Shown piece after piece: positions 6,711 through 12,604 of a DNA stretch of 41,782 nt. The stretch is taken from the IMG/VR virus record IMGVR_UViG_3300045242_000151, positions 1 to 41,782 of that record, one strand, 5' to 3'. The number at the start of each line of letters is the position of its first letter. Within the stretch, counting starts at the first letter, position 1. The stretch comes from a virus. The notes under the pieces are model-generated. The model was not told the DNA's origin, ran no database searches, and saw only the letters and a program-made list of their open reading frames with translations. The translations under genes and the position numbers were made by a program.

Positions 6711-7738
6711 GCCGCTACCTCAATCGCCTCGGCGTCGCTAGGTACAAACCCGCCGGAGATCCGGTCGAACGCGATCTCCATCGGAATCCCGTAGGGGGCG
6801 AACGCCGTCACGAACTCCGGCACCCGTCCGCCGAAGTAGACGACCGCATGGGGATGGTTGCTCCCGGTGCGACCCTGAGCGTGCCCCCAGAACTTCGGTG
6901 TCGGCGAAAGAAGAACCGTCGCCGAGCTCCGGCGCATAACCGGCTTCGCCTGCTCCGTCGTGAACGCCCAGAGCGGACTCAACATGCAGAGCTGCGAGAT
7001 GCTGCCGGTGTCGAGGTGCCGAGTGATCTGGTCGAACCAGGGGGTGTTGTTCCCGTAGGGCGGGTTGAGCCAGACGCGGCCGTACCAGTCGTTCTCGAAC
7101 GCCGATCGGTTGATGTGGAAAAAGTCGGGTACGCGGTGGGTGCGGTTCGCGATCGGATGCGAGGCGGCGTCCAGGTCGATGTCGCCCATCGCCTCCCTCG
7201 CTGCGGCGATCAGGTCCGGAGGGGTGAAGTAGTCCTGGATACTCGCGGTCGGGGAGAGCATCCAGTCCCAGGCTGTGCCGGCGAGCGACCCGGAAAGGTC
7301 CTGGAACGGCTGGATCAGAAGCTCCGGGTCCGACTCGGGTGTGGCGAGGCTCCGGCCGGGGCCGGGAAGCCAAACGTCCGGGGCCGCGGCCTCAAGCTCG
7401 GAGAGCGGAACATCCTGGTCGACGGCCACCCACCACCACTGGCGCAGCCAGTTGACGTACCCGCTCAACGAGTCGTCGGGCCGGTAATACTCCTTCCGGC
7501 TGCCCTTGTCGGTGCGCCGGAACCCAGTGAAGTAGCGATGGGTTGCGTCCTCGTCCTTGCGGTCGCCTCGGACGGCGGCGAGAAGTTCGTATCGCGCCGA
7601 GGTCGTCTGTTCGCGGTTCACGGTCGCGACCCGGCTGCGTAGCGTTTCGCCAGTGCTGGAGCCGACCTTGATGTCCTCACCGGTCACTTCGCCTAGGAAG
7701 TAGACCCAGCAGTTGATGCTGGAATCCTCCGGTTGCAT
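6707..7738 (-). CDS. T5orf172-type domain fused to Dam-family adenine methyltransferase
   Basis: 343 residues. Residues ~9-95 look like a T5orf172/GIY-YIG relative (NCWVYFLGE, IKVGSSTG, HRYFTGFR, EYYRP). After a ~65-residue linker comes a phage Dam-type N6-adenine methylase: DYFTPPDLI (169-177), IDLDAASHPIAN, and catalytic NPPYG (225-229). Joining a DNA-binding or nicking module to a methylase would target or couple modification; that is inference. Start at ATG 7738 or the in-frame ATG 7756; I prefer 7738 since it follows the regulator's stop. The end overlaps the next GTG. A separate T5orf172-type gene exists in variant A. Confidence 0.85.
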   Translation of the reverse strand: MQPEDSSINCWVYFLGEVTGEDIKVGSSTGETLRSRVATVNREQTTSARYELLAAVRGDRKDEDATHRYFTGFRRTDKGSRKEYYRPDDSLSGYVNWLRQWWWVAVDQDVPLSELEAAAPDVWLPGPGRSLATPESDPELLIQPFQDLSGSLAGTAWDWMLSPTASIQDYFTPPDLIAAAREAMGDIDLDAASHPIANRTHRVPDFFHINRSAFENDWYGRVWLNPPYGNNTPWFDQITRHLDTGSISQLCMLSPLWAFTTEQAKPVMRRSSATVLLSPTPKFWGHAQGRTGSNHPHAVVYFGGRVPEFVTAFAPYGIPMEIAFDRISGGFVPSDAEAIEVAA

Positions 7739-7739
7739 G

Positions 7740-8069
7740 TCACGCGGCGTTCTCATTGCGCTTGACTGCCGCGGCGAGGAGGTCGTAATCGAGGGTCACC
7801 GTCACAGTCACGGGTAGATCGCCCTCCTTGTCGTCCTCGTCCTCGAAAAAAGCGGCCGGCTGCTCCGTCGCCTCAGCGATCCGCACACGGAAGACAGGGC
7901 CGGGGCGGTGCAGACCCTTCTCGATGCGGATCATGTGCCGCCGCGACGTTGCGATTTCGTTCGCGAGGCGTTCCTGCGAGATGCCTTTCTGTTTACGAGC
8001 CCAGACGATCCGTTCGTTGAGCGGCAGCTTGCGAGCGGCTGCTTCGGGGAGATCCAATAGAGGTGTCAC
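7740..8069 (-). CDS. XRE-family regulator, Cro-like (leaderless)
   Basis: 109 residues. A helix-turn-helix of the XRE type occupies residues ~18-70: NERIVWARKQKGISQERLAN, then SRRHMIRIEKGLHRP. The tail is acidic (EDEDDKEGD) then beta-like. It lacks a peptidase or dimer domain of a CI repressor, and it is the first gene of the long early operon, so a Cro-like role is inferred. The GTG start has no ribosome site. The promoter at 8077-8105 places transcription start at about this codon, so the mRNA is probably leaderless. The start codon lies within an operator palindrome (8063-8076). Confidence 0.85.
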   Translation of the reverse strand: MTPLLDLPEAAARKLPLNERIVWARKQKGISQERLANEIATSRRHMIRIEKGLHRPGPVFRVRIAEATEQPAAFFEDEDDKEGDLPVTVTVTLDYDLLAAAVKRNENAA

Positions 8070-8076
8070 GGGACAC
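8063..8076. promoter_or_regulatory. Operator palindrome O1 over the early start codon
   Basis: GTGTC-ACGG-GACAC, a 5-bp inverted repeat with a 4-nt centre. It covers the GTG start and predicted transcription start of the 7740-8069 gene. Its half-site GTCACGGG recurs in the other two palindromes of this intergenic region. Confidence 0.65.
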
Positions 8077-8105
8077 AGTATGCGTCACGGGGCGTCCCGT
8101 GTCAA
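8077..8105 (-). promoter_or_regulatory. Sigma-70-type early promoter
   Basis: Reading leftward: -35 TTGACA (8105-8100, perfect consensus), a 17-nt spacer, and -10 CATACT (8082-8077, 4 of 6). The expected start is about 8070, at the GTG of the Cro-like gene, so the transcript would lack a leader. Palindrome O2 fills the spacer and O1 covers the start, ideal positions for repression. Confidence 0.75.
8086..8101. promoter_or_regulatory. Operator palindrome O2 between -35 and -10
   Basis: CACGGG-GCGT-CCCGTG, a perfect 6-bp inverted repeat, extended imperfectly to GTCACGGG/CCCGTGTC. It lies inside the spacer of the leftward promoter, so a bound repressor would exclude RNA polymerase. Confidence 0.7.
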
Positions 8106-8117
8106 ACACGATGTCCC

Positions 8118-8144
8118 TTGCCGTTGCCCGCTCCTTGCTACAAA
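8118..8144 (+). promoter_or_regulatory. Candidate rightward promoter
   Basis: TTGCCG (8118-8123) and TACAAA (8139-8144), spaced by only 15 nt, so weak. The predicted start near 8151 would fall at the GTG of the plus-strand regulator, giving a leaderless mRNA like its divergent partner. A weak promoter would suit repressor maintenance, but this is inference. Confidence 0.4.
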
Positions 8145-8146
8145 GT

Positions 8147-8160
8147 GCGTCACGTGACGC
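8147..8160. promoter_or_regulatory. Operator palindrome O3 over the plus-strand start codon
   Basis: GCGTCACGTGACGC, a perfect 14-bp palindrome. The GTG at its centre (8154-8156) is the proposed start codon of the plus-strand regulator. The half-site GCGTCAC also begins the O2 region at 8082-8088. Confidence 0.7.
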
Positions 8161-8438
8161 CACGTGGTAAGCCGGATGACACCCTCTCGGGGGCGATCAT
8201 CAAACTCCGCCAACGCGTCGGCTCGCAGGTCAAACTCGCGAAGCTAGTAGAGACAAGCGAGCGGACGGTGAAGCGATGGGAGGGCGGAGTCGTCCCTCAG
8301 AAGAAGTTCCGTCCGGCGCTTATCGCGCAGGGGGTGGATGCTCGACTGTTCGAGGACGCTGCGGAACGGGAGCAGATGAGGAAGCGTCTGCGCTTCGTCG
8401 AGAGCGAGGTTGCGAAGCTGAATGAGCTTCTAGCATGA
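8154..8438 (+). CDS. Helix-turn-helix regulator, candidate immunity repressor (leaderless)
   Basis: 94 residues. An HTH is seen at ~8-45: LSGAIIKLRQRVGSQVKLAK, then TSERTVKRWEGG. The rest (FEDAAEREQMRKRLRFVESE...) is a predicted coiled coil with leucine spacing, suited to dimerisation. It is the only regulator transcribed away from the lytic operon and it is monocistronic, so I infer the lysogenic repressor role. I start it at GTG 8154, at the centre of a palindrome. Earlier TTG/GTG codons in frame have no ribosome site and would fall upstream of the predicted transcription start. Transcription ends at the hairpin 8646-8694. Confidence 0.75.
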   Translation: MTPRGKPDDTLSGAIIKLRQRVGSQVKLAKLVETSERTVKRWEGGVVPQKKFRPALIAQGVDARLFEDAAEREQMRKRLRFVESEVAKLNELLA

Positions 8439-8645
8439 GCCGGGCTCGGCGGAGTTCGGCGGCGGCTCGATCCAGGCACGCAAGTATCTCGGCTGCTTGA
8501 TCCACGGTAATCCCCTTCGTCGCAGTTCAGGATTCGCCGCAGTCGGCCGCAGAAGCCGCCGTCTCCCGAACCTAGACGGTTGCTTGCTCGACTACCAGCC
8601 TCAATGGAGGGATCGCAGGCGAACTGTCATCCAGAGCGAGGAAAG

Positions 8646-8694
8646 CCGCCCCCGTCCTCCGTCAGCTGCGGCGCCAAAGGAAGGACAGGGGCGG
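8646..8694. terminator. Hairpin terminator between convergent units
   Basis: Arms 8646-8658 (CCGCCCCCGTCCT) and 8682-8694 (AGGACAGGGGCGG) pair over 13 positions with one mismatch, around a 23-nt loop. It lies between the end of the plus-strand regulator and the end of the leftward late operon, so it can serve both. No T-run follows, so termination may need Rho or the hairpin alone. The rest of 8439-8723 shows nothing else that I can support. Confidence 0.6.
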
Positions 8695-8723
8695 TGGGAA
8701 TCGCGCGCGCTGCGCGAAACGGT

Positions 8724-9044
8724 TCAGGCCGACGGCGCGGGCGGTGTCAGCGCGGCGTTCGCGGCGTCGGTTGCGGTCTGGAGGTTCCCGGTGGCGGCCT
8801 GCAACGCGGCCACCTCGGTCGCGAAGTCGGCGGCTGCGGGCGACTGGCCGATCTTGTCGACGAGCGCGGTGACTGCGGCGTCGATGCTGTCGGTGTGGGT
8901 GGTGAGGTCGGCGATTGCCTGGTCGAGCTCGGCCTGGTCGGCCATAAGGATTCCTTCCTGCTTGAGTATGAGATCGAGCTTGTGCTCGATCCGGGACATC
9001 CAGCGTTCATGACGCTCGTGCTCTGTTTCGTGGCGTTGTCTCAT
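8724..9044 (-). CDS. Unknown late protein, coiled coil
   Basis: 106 residues, last gene of the late operon. The N-terminus is charged (RQRHETEHERHERWMSRIEH) and residues 15-90 are predicted helices with heptad-like spacing (LDQAIADLTTHTDSIDAAV, VAALQAATGNLQTATDAAN), ending PPAPSA. ATG 9044 overlaps the upstream stop (ATGA). An internal ATG at residue 35 (MADQAELDQ) could give a shorter form: a GGAA-like site precedes it. Alanine-rich heptads of this type occur in small structural or lysis-associated phage proteins; no family assigned. Confidence 0.65.
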   Translation of the reverse strand: MRQRHETEHERHERWMSRIEHKLDLILKQEGILMADQAELDQAIADLTTHTDSIDAAVTALVDKIGQSPAAADFATEVAALQAATGNLQTATDAANAALTPPAPSA

Positions 9045-9325
9045 GTTGCGACGCAGACCCATAGGGTGATGTGGCCTGAGCTGTGGTTCACCTGTACGGC
9101 CTGGAAGGTGCTGCCGGCCGGGCATTGCTCCGCGCCGCCGGTCCCAGGCGGGCCGGGGGGGCCTGGCGGGCCGGCGGGTCCAGCGGGGCCGGTGGCGACG
9201 CTGATCGTCGTCGTCGAGTTCGGCGCCGCCCCCGACCCTGCGCCGAGGGCGACCGCGCCGAGCCCGCCCGCCCCGGCCGCCAGCAGACCGGAGCTAACCA
9301 TCAGCAGCCTGCTTGGGATCCTCAC
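9041..9325 (-). CDS. Short collagen-like membrane or secreted protein
   Basis: 94 residues. A hydrophobic N-terminal span (LLMVSSGLLAAGAGGLGAVA) is followed by a short Gly-X-Y run, GPAGPAGPPGPPGPPG, and a C-terminal beta-like domain with two cysteines (EQCPAG, WVCVAT). Start GTG 9325 has GAGGGG 6 nt upstream. A second, much longer collagen-like membrane protein lies at 11058-12014 with the same layout and a similar cysteine pair at its end. Collagen-like phage proteins form trimeric stalks; in this lysis region a host-envelope role is also possible. Confidence 0.7.
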   Translation of the reverse strand: MRIPSRLLMVSSGLLAAGAGGLGAVALGAGSGAAPNSTTTISVATGPAGPAGPPGPPGPPGTGGAEQCPAGSTFQAVQVNHSSGHITLWVCVAT

Positions 9326-9449
9326 GCCGACACCCCTCTGTTCTCGCCCGCCGCAGCGCCGCCAGCCCGGACAGCACGCTGCCCGCCCCGAGCAGCAGCG
9401 CGCCGAGCCCGGCGAGCGTCACCTCGTGCGAGAACCCCAGCAGCGTCAT
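9294..9449 (-). CDS. Small membrane protein in lysis region
   Basis: 51 residues: TLLGFSHEVTLAGLGALLLG then AGSVLSGLAAL, a continuous hydrophobic stretch of ~30 residues, then a basic, charged tail (RRARTEGCRRED). It fills the otherwise empty gap between the holin-like gene and the collagen-like gene and overlaps the latter's start by 32 nt. The ATG lacks a clear ribosome site, so the start is not certain. Possibly a second holin or antiholin; inference from position and hydropathy only. Confidence 0.5.
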   Translation of the reverse strand: MTLLGFSHEVTLAGLGALLLGAGSVLSGLAALRRARTEGCRREDPKQAADG

Positions 9450-9464
9450 GTCGGTGGTGTGGGC

Positions 9465-9704
9465 TCATGGCGCCTTCGGAGGGAACAGCTTCGCGAGGCC
9501 GCGCGAGACCGCGTAGAGCCCGGCGCTGACGGCCGCGCCGATGGCGGCGTAGCGGGGCGAAAGACTAGCCGCGGCGGACGCGACGACGAGCCCGGCGATC
9601 GTCAGCGCGGTGACCCAGAACTCCGTCGTCTGCCAGCCCGGCTTGGGTTGCTTCACGGGGACTCCTTCGTATTTGGTTGCGGCGGGGTTCTTGGCTGCGG
9701 TCAT
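9465..9704 (-). CDS. Holin-like two-span membrane protein
   Basis: 79 residues. A polar N-terminus (KQPKPGWQTTEFW) leads into span one, WVTALTIAGLVVASAAASL, and span two, YAAIGAAVSAGLYAVSRGLA, then KLFPPKAP. This layout, 'TTEFWVT' before the first span included, is typical of phage holins that permeabilise the membrane for the endolysin. ATG 9704 has GGAAGGGG just upstream, so the longer in-frame extension is rejected. It follows the endolysin gene by 16 nt. Confidence 0.75.
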   Translation of the reverse strand: MTAAKNPAATKYEGVPVKQPKPGWQTTEFWVTALTIAGLVVASAAASLSPRYAAIGAAVSAGLYAVSRGLAKLFPPKAP

Positions 9705-9720
9705 CGGATGCCCCTTCCCT

Positions 9721-10464
9721 TTACTTCCCGACGTGGACGAACGCCTGAATCTGGTTCCTCGTGCGGTTGCGCCGCATGACCTCGCCACCGTTCGAGTCGT
9801 TACCGACGGCCGTGTTGCCCTCGAGCGTCTCGAACTGGGAGTGGGCCGCGTCGATCCAGCGCATGAACAGGCCGACGTGGTCGGAGATGCCGTCGCCGTC
9901 CCAGTCGAAGCAGCAGAGGTCGCCGGGCTGCGGCGAGGTCGTGACCGCCAGATTGTTCGCGCCTGCGTGCGCGTCGTTGACGATGTAGGGCACGTAGGCG
10001 TACCGTTGCGTCCTCTTGAACGACTGCGACCCGGCCTCGACGTAGGCGCGGGTGACGGCCATCGCGCACCACGGCCCGATCACGCCGTACCACTCCGACG
10101 CCCACGAGATCCGGTTCGAGTTGGCAGGCCGCTCCTTCTCGCCCTCGTGCGGCAGCAGCCAGTTCAGCGCCTTCTGGCGCAGCGGGACGGCGGGCTGGGA
10201 CTGCTTCCGGCCGGCGGCGCGTTTCGTCATCGCGTCAGTCGGCGAGCGTCGCCCCTCGAGGTAGGCCAGGAGCACGTCTCCGGCCGTCTGATCCGGTTTC
10301 AGGTAGCCGAGCCAGTACTTGCTCCGGTAGGCCGCCTGGGCGCTCACCGGGCCGTACACGCCGTCCACGGTGTTCTGGAAGTACCCCTTTTTGCGCATCG
10401 CCTGCTGCATCCGTTCCACGTCAGGGCCGTGCATGTAGGGGCTGGTGAGCTTCAGAGTCTTCAC
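9721..10464 (-). CDS. Endolysin: peptidoglycan-binding plus CHAP domain
   Basis: 247 residues. Residues 1-70 form a PG_binding_1 repeat (MHGPDVERMQQAMRKKGYF, VDGVYGPVSAQA). A linker ~75-110 leads to a CHAP amidase/endopeptidase domain: C133 in GPWCAM, H196 in ISDHVGLF, and E215-x-N217 in ETLEGNT. It would cut cell-wall peptide bonds at the end of infection. The start GTG 10464 overlaps the stop of the membrane protein upstream (GTGA). No signal peptide, so release should need the neighbouring holin candidates. Confidence 0.9.
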   Translation of the reverse strand: MKTLKLTSPYMHGPDVERMQQAMRKKGYFQNTVDGVYGPVSAQAAYRSKYWLGYLKPDQTAGDVLLAYLEGRRSPTDAMTKRAAGRKQSQPAVPLRQKALNWLLPHEGEKERPANSNRISWASEWYGVIGPWCAMAVTRAYVEAGSQSFKRTQRYAYVPYIVNDAHAGANNLAVTTSPQPGDLCCFDWDGDGISDHVGLFMRWIDAAHSQFETLEGNTAVGNDSNGGEVMRRNRTRNQIQAFVHVGK

Positions 10465-10640
10465 GCTGGCGGTCTGCCCCAGGTCATCTGCGGCCCGTAG
10501 GGGCCGATCAGGGTGGCGGCAACCCAGAACGCCAGTCCGAACGCGATCAGGTCGGCGGGCGGCTGCGAGAAGAGGGTTTGGCCGCACCCGGCGAGGACGA
10601 ACAGCAGCAGCGCGATCAGGCGGAAGAGGATTCCGAGCAT
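10461..10640 (-). CDS. Small membrane protein with lipobox-like start
   Basis: 59 residues with the strong ribosome site AGGAGG 6 nt before ATG 10640. Span one (LIALLLFVLAGCGQ) carries LAGC, which fits a lipoprotein signal-peptidase box; a second span is ADLIAFGLAFWVAATLIG. The stop overlaps the endolysin GTG by 4 nt, tying it to lysis. It could be a holin, or a lipoprotein like those of spanin systems; the second span favours holin. Confidence 0.7.
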   Translation of the reverse strand: MLGILFRLIALLLFVLAGCGQTLFSQPPADLIAFGLAFWVAATLIGPYGPQMTWGRPPA

Positions 10641-10650
10641 GGCGTGCCTC

Positions 10651-10722
10651 CTAGAGACGGCGGAAGAGTGCGAAGAGGAGGAAGATCACGAGGACGACGA
10701 TCAGCAACTCAACGAGGGTCAC
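10651..10722 (-). CDS. 23-residue single-span peptide
   Basis: VTLVELLIVVLVIFLLFALF followed by RRL: one full membrane span with a basic C-terminal end. It starts two bases after the stop of the upstream gene and ends 10 nt before the next start. No ribosome site is clear, so translation may depend on coupling. Such tiny peptides are known around actinophage endolysins but the evidence is positional. Confidence 0.45.
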   Translation of the reverse strand: MTLVELLIVVLVIFLLFALFRRL

Positions 10723-10724
10723 GG

Positions 10725-10967
10725 CTAGTGGGCGGGCTTCGGGTGGTGGGGGAGCCCATAGACGGCGGGCGGCCACCCGGTGCCGGAGACCCCCACCCAC
10801 GGGTTCTGCTTCGGCCGCCTCGCCAGCTCGGCCTTCAGGACGCGAACACAGTCCTCGAGTGTCACCGTCGTGCGCTTCTTCGCCGCGGTGCTGTTCTGCT
10901 CGTGAGCTTTCCAGTCGAGCCCGCAGACGGTGCAGACGACGTTCGTTGGCTTCGGCTCAGGCTTCAT
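10725..10967 (-). CDS. Unknown small protein with CxxC
   Basis: 80 residues. VCTVCGLDWKAH near residue 11 offers a C-x2-C...H half zinc site; a helix LEDCVRVLKAELARR follows, then a proline/glycine-rich tail ending HHPKPAH. A GGAGG lies 8 nt before ATG 10967. Similar short proteins with one CxxC occur in tail-to-lysis regions of actinophages; function not known. Confidence 0.65.
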   Translation of the reverse strand: MKPEPKPTNVVCTVCGLDWKAHEQNSTAAKKRTTVTLEDCVRVLKAELARRPKQNPWVGVSGTGWPPAVYGLPHHPKPAH

Positions 10968-10980
10968 GGGCTGACCTCCT

Positions 10981-11067
10981 CTAGATCCAGCGAAAGTGGC
11001 GGAGCAGCAGTAGTGCGGCGACGGTGACGACGATCCAGAAGACGACGGCCGGCCAGTTCAGGCGCAT
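10981..11067 (-). CDS. 28-residue single-span peptide
   Basis: RLNWPAVVFWIVVTVAALLL then RHFRWI: one span with a basic/aromatic end inside. Its ATG lies 10 nt inside the end of the collagen-like gene, with GGGGGAG about 10 nt upstream. Together with 10651-10722, 10461-10640 and 9294-9449 it belongs to a run of tiny membrane proteins around the endolysin. Confidence 0.5.
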   Translation of the reverse strand: MRLNWPAVVFWIVVTVAALLLLRHFRWI

Positions 11068-12014
11068 GTGAAGTTGGCTCCCCCGTCCGGCGACGTGCAC
11101 GTGAACACGGTTCCGGTGGCCGGGTCGGTGAACGTAAAGCTGGCGATCGGCGGCCCGGTCGCCCCGGTCACGCCGGGTTGGCCGTCTGCCCCGGCTGGGC
11201 CTTGCGGGCCTACCGGGCCGGGTGCGCCGTCCGCACCGGGCTGCCCCGGCTGGCCGTCCGCCCCGGTGAGGCCTGGCGGCCCTGCGGCCCCGTCGACCCC
11301 CGGAGGGCCTCGCAGCCCGGGCGTCCCGTCCGCCCCGTCCACACCGGCCGGGCCGGGCAGCCCCGCCGCCCCGTCAGTTCCGTCCGTCCCGTCAGCCCCG
11401 GCCGTGCCGGGCGCGCCTGCCGCCCCGTGCGGCCCCTGCTCACCCGGCGGCCCCTGCGCCCCCGTGGCACCAGCCGGACCCGGGACACCCTGCGGCCCGA
11501 CGGTCGCCTCCCCCGCCGCCCCTGCCGGCCCCTGCGGCCCCTGCTCGCCGCGGGCGCCCTGCTTACCGACCAGGCCACGCAAACCTGTCAGCCCGACCGT
11601 CCCCGCCGCCCCCGGCGTACCCGGCACCCCGCCCAGCCCAGGCGCACCCGGCGCCCCCGGCTGCACCCGCAGGCACGCAACGACGGCGGCAGCGAGCTTC
11701 TTCGTCAGACACCGGTTCGTCCTGACGACCGCCCGCGAGTTCGCCAACACCTGCACCCGGTTCGCGGTCGCGAGGTTCTCCGCCTTCTGCGCGGCGAGGG
11801 CGGCGTCGAGTACCCGGTCGCGGTTCTTCGACGCCACCGCCGCCGTGTGCTGCACATACACGAACGACGAGATCAGCGCGACACCGATCAGCATCGCAAG
11901 CAGATACGGCCCCAACCGCTGCCACCGGGGTGTCGCATGGCTCGGCTGGTCGGCGGCGGCCTCAACGGTACGGGCGAGGCGGTCTTGCGCGTCCTGGACG
12001 CCCCGGTCAGGCAA
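11058..12014 (-). CDS. Collagen-like membrane-anchored protein
   Basis: 318 residues. A cytoplasmic start, a span (LGPYLLAMLIGVALISSFVYV, ~residues 35-55), a coiled coil (~60-105, AALAAQKAENLATANRVQV), then about 165 residues of Gly-X-Y triplets (GPQGVPGPAGATGAQGPPG style), and a short beta C-terminus with two cysteines (FTCTSPDGG, FTCA). Start TTG 12014 is proposed: GGAGG lies 9 nt upstream, while the longer frame is a shadow of the upstream gene. A coiled coil feeding a collagen stalk suggests a trimer on the envelope or virion. The shorter protein at 9041-9325 shares the layout. Confidence 0.75.
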   Translation of the reverse strand: MPDRGVQDAQDRLARTVEAAADQPSHATPRWQRLGPYLLAMLIGVALISSFVYVQHTAAVASKNRDRVLDAALAAQKAENLATANRVQVLANSRAVVRTNRCLTKKLAAAVVACLRVQPGAPGAPGLGGVPGTPGAAGTVGLTGLRGLVGKQGARGEQGPQGPAGAAGEATVGPQGVPGPAGATGAQGPPGEQGPHGAAGAPGTAGADGTDGTDGAAGLPGPAGVDGADGTPGLRGPPGVDGAAGPPGLTGADGQPGQPGADGAPGPVGPQGPAGADGQPGVTGATGPPIASFTFTDPATGTVFTCTSPDGGANFTCA

Positions 12015-12342
12015 CGGCCTTCGCCTCCAGAATGACGATGTTCGCCCGCAGCGCCGCAATGATCTCCTCAAGTTGCTCGATCTTCGCGAGCGCCTCCACG
12101 CGGGCGGTCTCGGCCCTCGCTTCCGACTTGACGGTTTCGTTTTCGGAGCGGGCGAGCGACTGGCGCAACTGGTCGATCAGGACTTGCATCGCGTCAACGA
12201 TCGCGGAGAGTTGCGTCACGTTCGCCGACTCGGCCTCCGCCGGCGCCTGCCTTGCTTTCAGGAATAGGCCGACCGCGCCGACGAGGAACACCCCGAGCGC
12301 CGAGACGGCCGCGATGGTGCCGCCACCCACGGCCGCGGCCAC
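12007..12342 (-). CDS. Membrane protein with coiled coil
   Basis: About 111 residues: a span VAAAVGGGTIAAVSALGVFL... (first ~28 residues) and then a long predicted coiled coil (ANVTQLSAIVDAMQVLIDQL, ETARVEALAKIEQLEEIIAA). The architecture resembles a phage holin-associated or spanin-like protein; family not recognised. The frame is open far upstream but there it is an arginine-rich shadow. I place the start at GTG 12342, just downstream of the previous gene's stop (12365); the ribosome site is poor, so the start is uncertain. Confidence 0.6.
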   Translation of the reverse strand: MAAAVGGGTIAAVSALGVFLVGAVGLFLKARQAPAEAESANVTQLSAIVDAMQVLIDQLRQSLARSENETVKSEARAETARVEALAKIEQLEEIIAALRANIVILEAKAVA

Positions 12343-12364
12343 CGTCAGTAGCGTCTCGCCCCCA

Positions 12365-12604
12365 TCAAACCGGCTGCCTGTGCGTTGTCCCCGGAACAGG
12401 CACCTCAGGGAACCCGAACGATTTCGGCTTCGGCTTCGGCTTCGGCGGAGGAGGCGGCTTCGGCGGAGGCGTCGCCGAGTTGTACGGGAACGGATGATCG
12501 GCCCCCGGCACGTAAACCGGCGGGGTGGCGCCGTGGTATTTCGGGTCCGCCGACATCGCGAGCAGCGCCTCGAGCAGCGGATGGATCGGCGGCTGACGTG
12601 CCAT
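12365..12604 (-). CDS. Small virion-region protein with PVYVPGA-HPFP motif (paralogue 1)
   Basis: 79 residues. The start ARQPPIHPLLEALLAMSA and the block PVYVPGADHPFP match, position for position, the protein at 19428-19667. After it comes a proline/lysine-rich tail (PPPKPPPPPKPKPKPKSFGF). AAGGAGG precedes ATG 12604. Both copies sit directly downstream of another virion gene. The conserved N-terminal half may be a docking or packaging signal; function unknown. Confidence 0.75.
   Translation of the reverse strand: MARQPPIHPLLEALLAMSADPKYHGATPPVYVPGADHPFPYNSATPPPKPPPPPKPKPKPKSFGFPEVPVPGTTHRQPV

Noticed and set aside
8320-8505. Minus-strand 61-codon frame (start AAEILACLDRAAAELRRARL) antisense to the repressor
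   Set aside because: AAGGGG precedes its GTG and the first half could be a helix, but it overlaps 119 nt of the plus-strand regulator and its second half is arginine/serine-rich. Support is too weak.
11068-12267. Long plus-strand frame of 399 codons rich in proline and glycine
   Set aside because: It is the mirror of the Gly-X-Y repeats on the minus strand; such repeats leave other frames open. The minus-strand gene has a membrane span, coiled coil and ribosome site.
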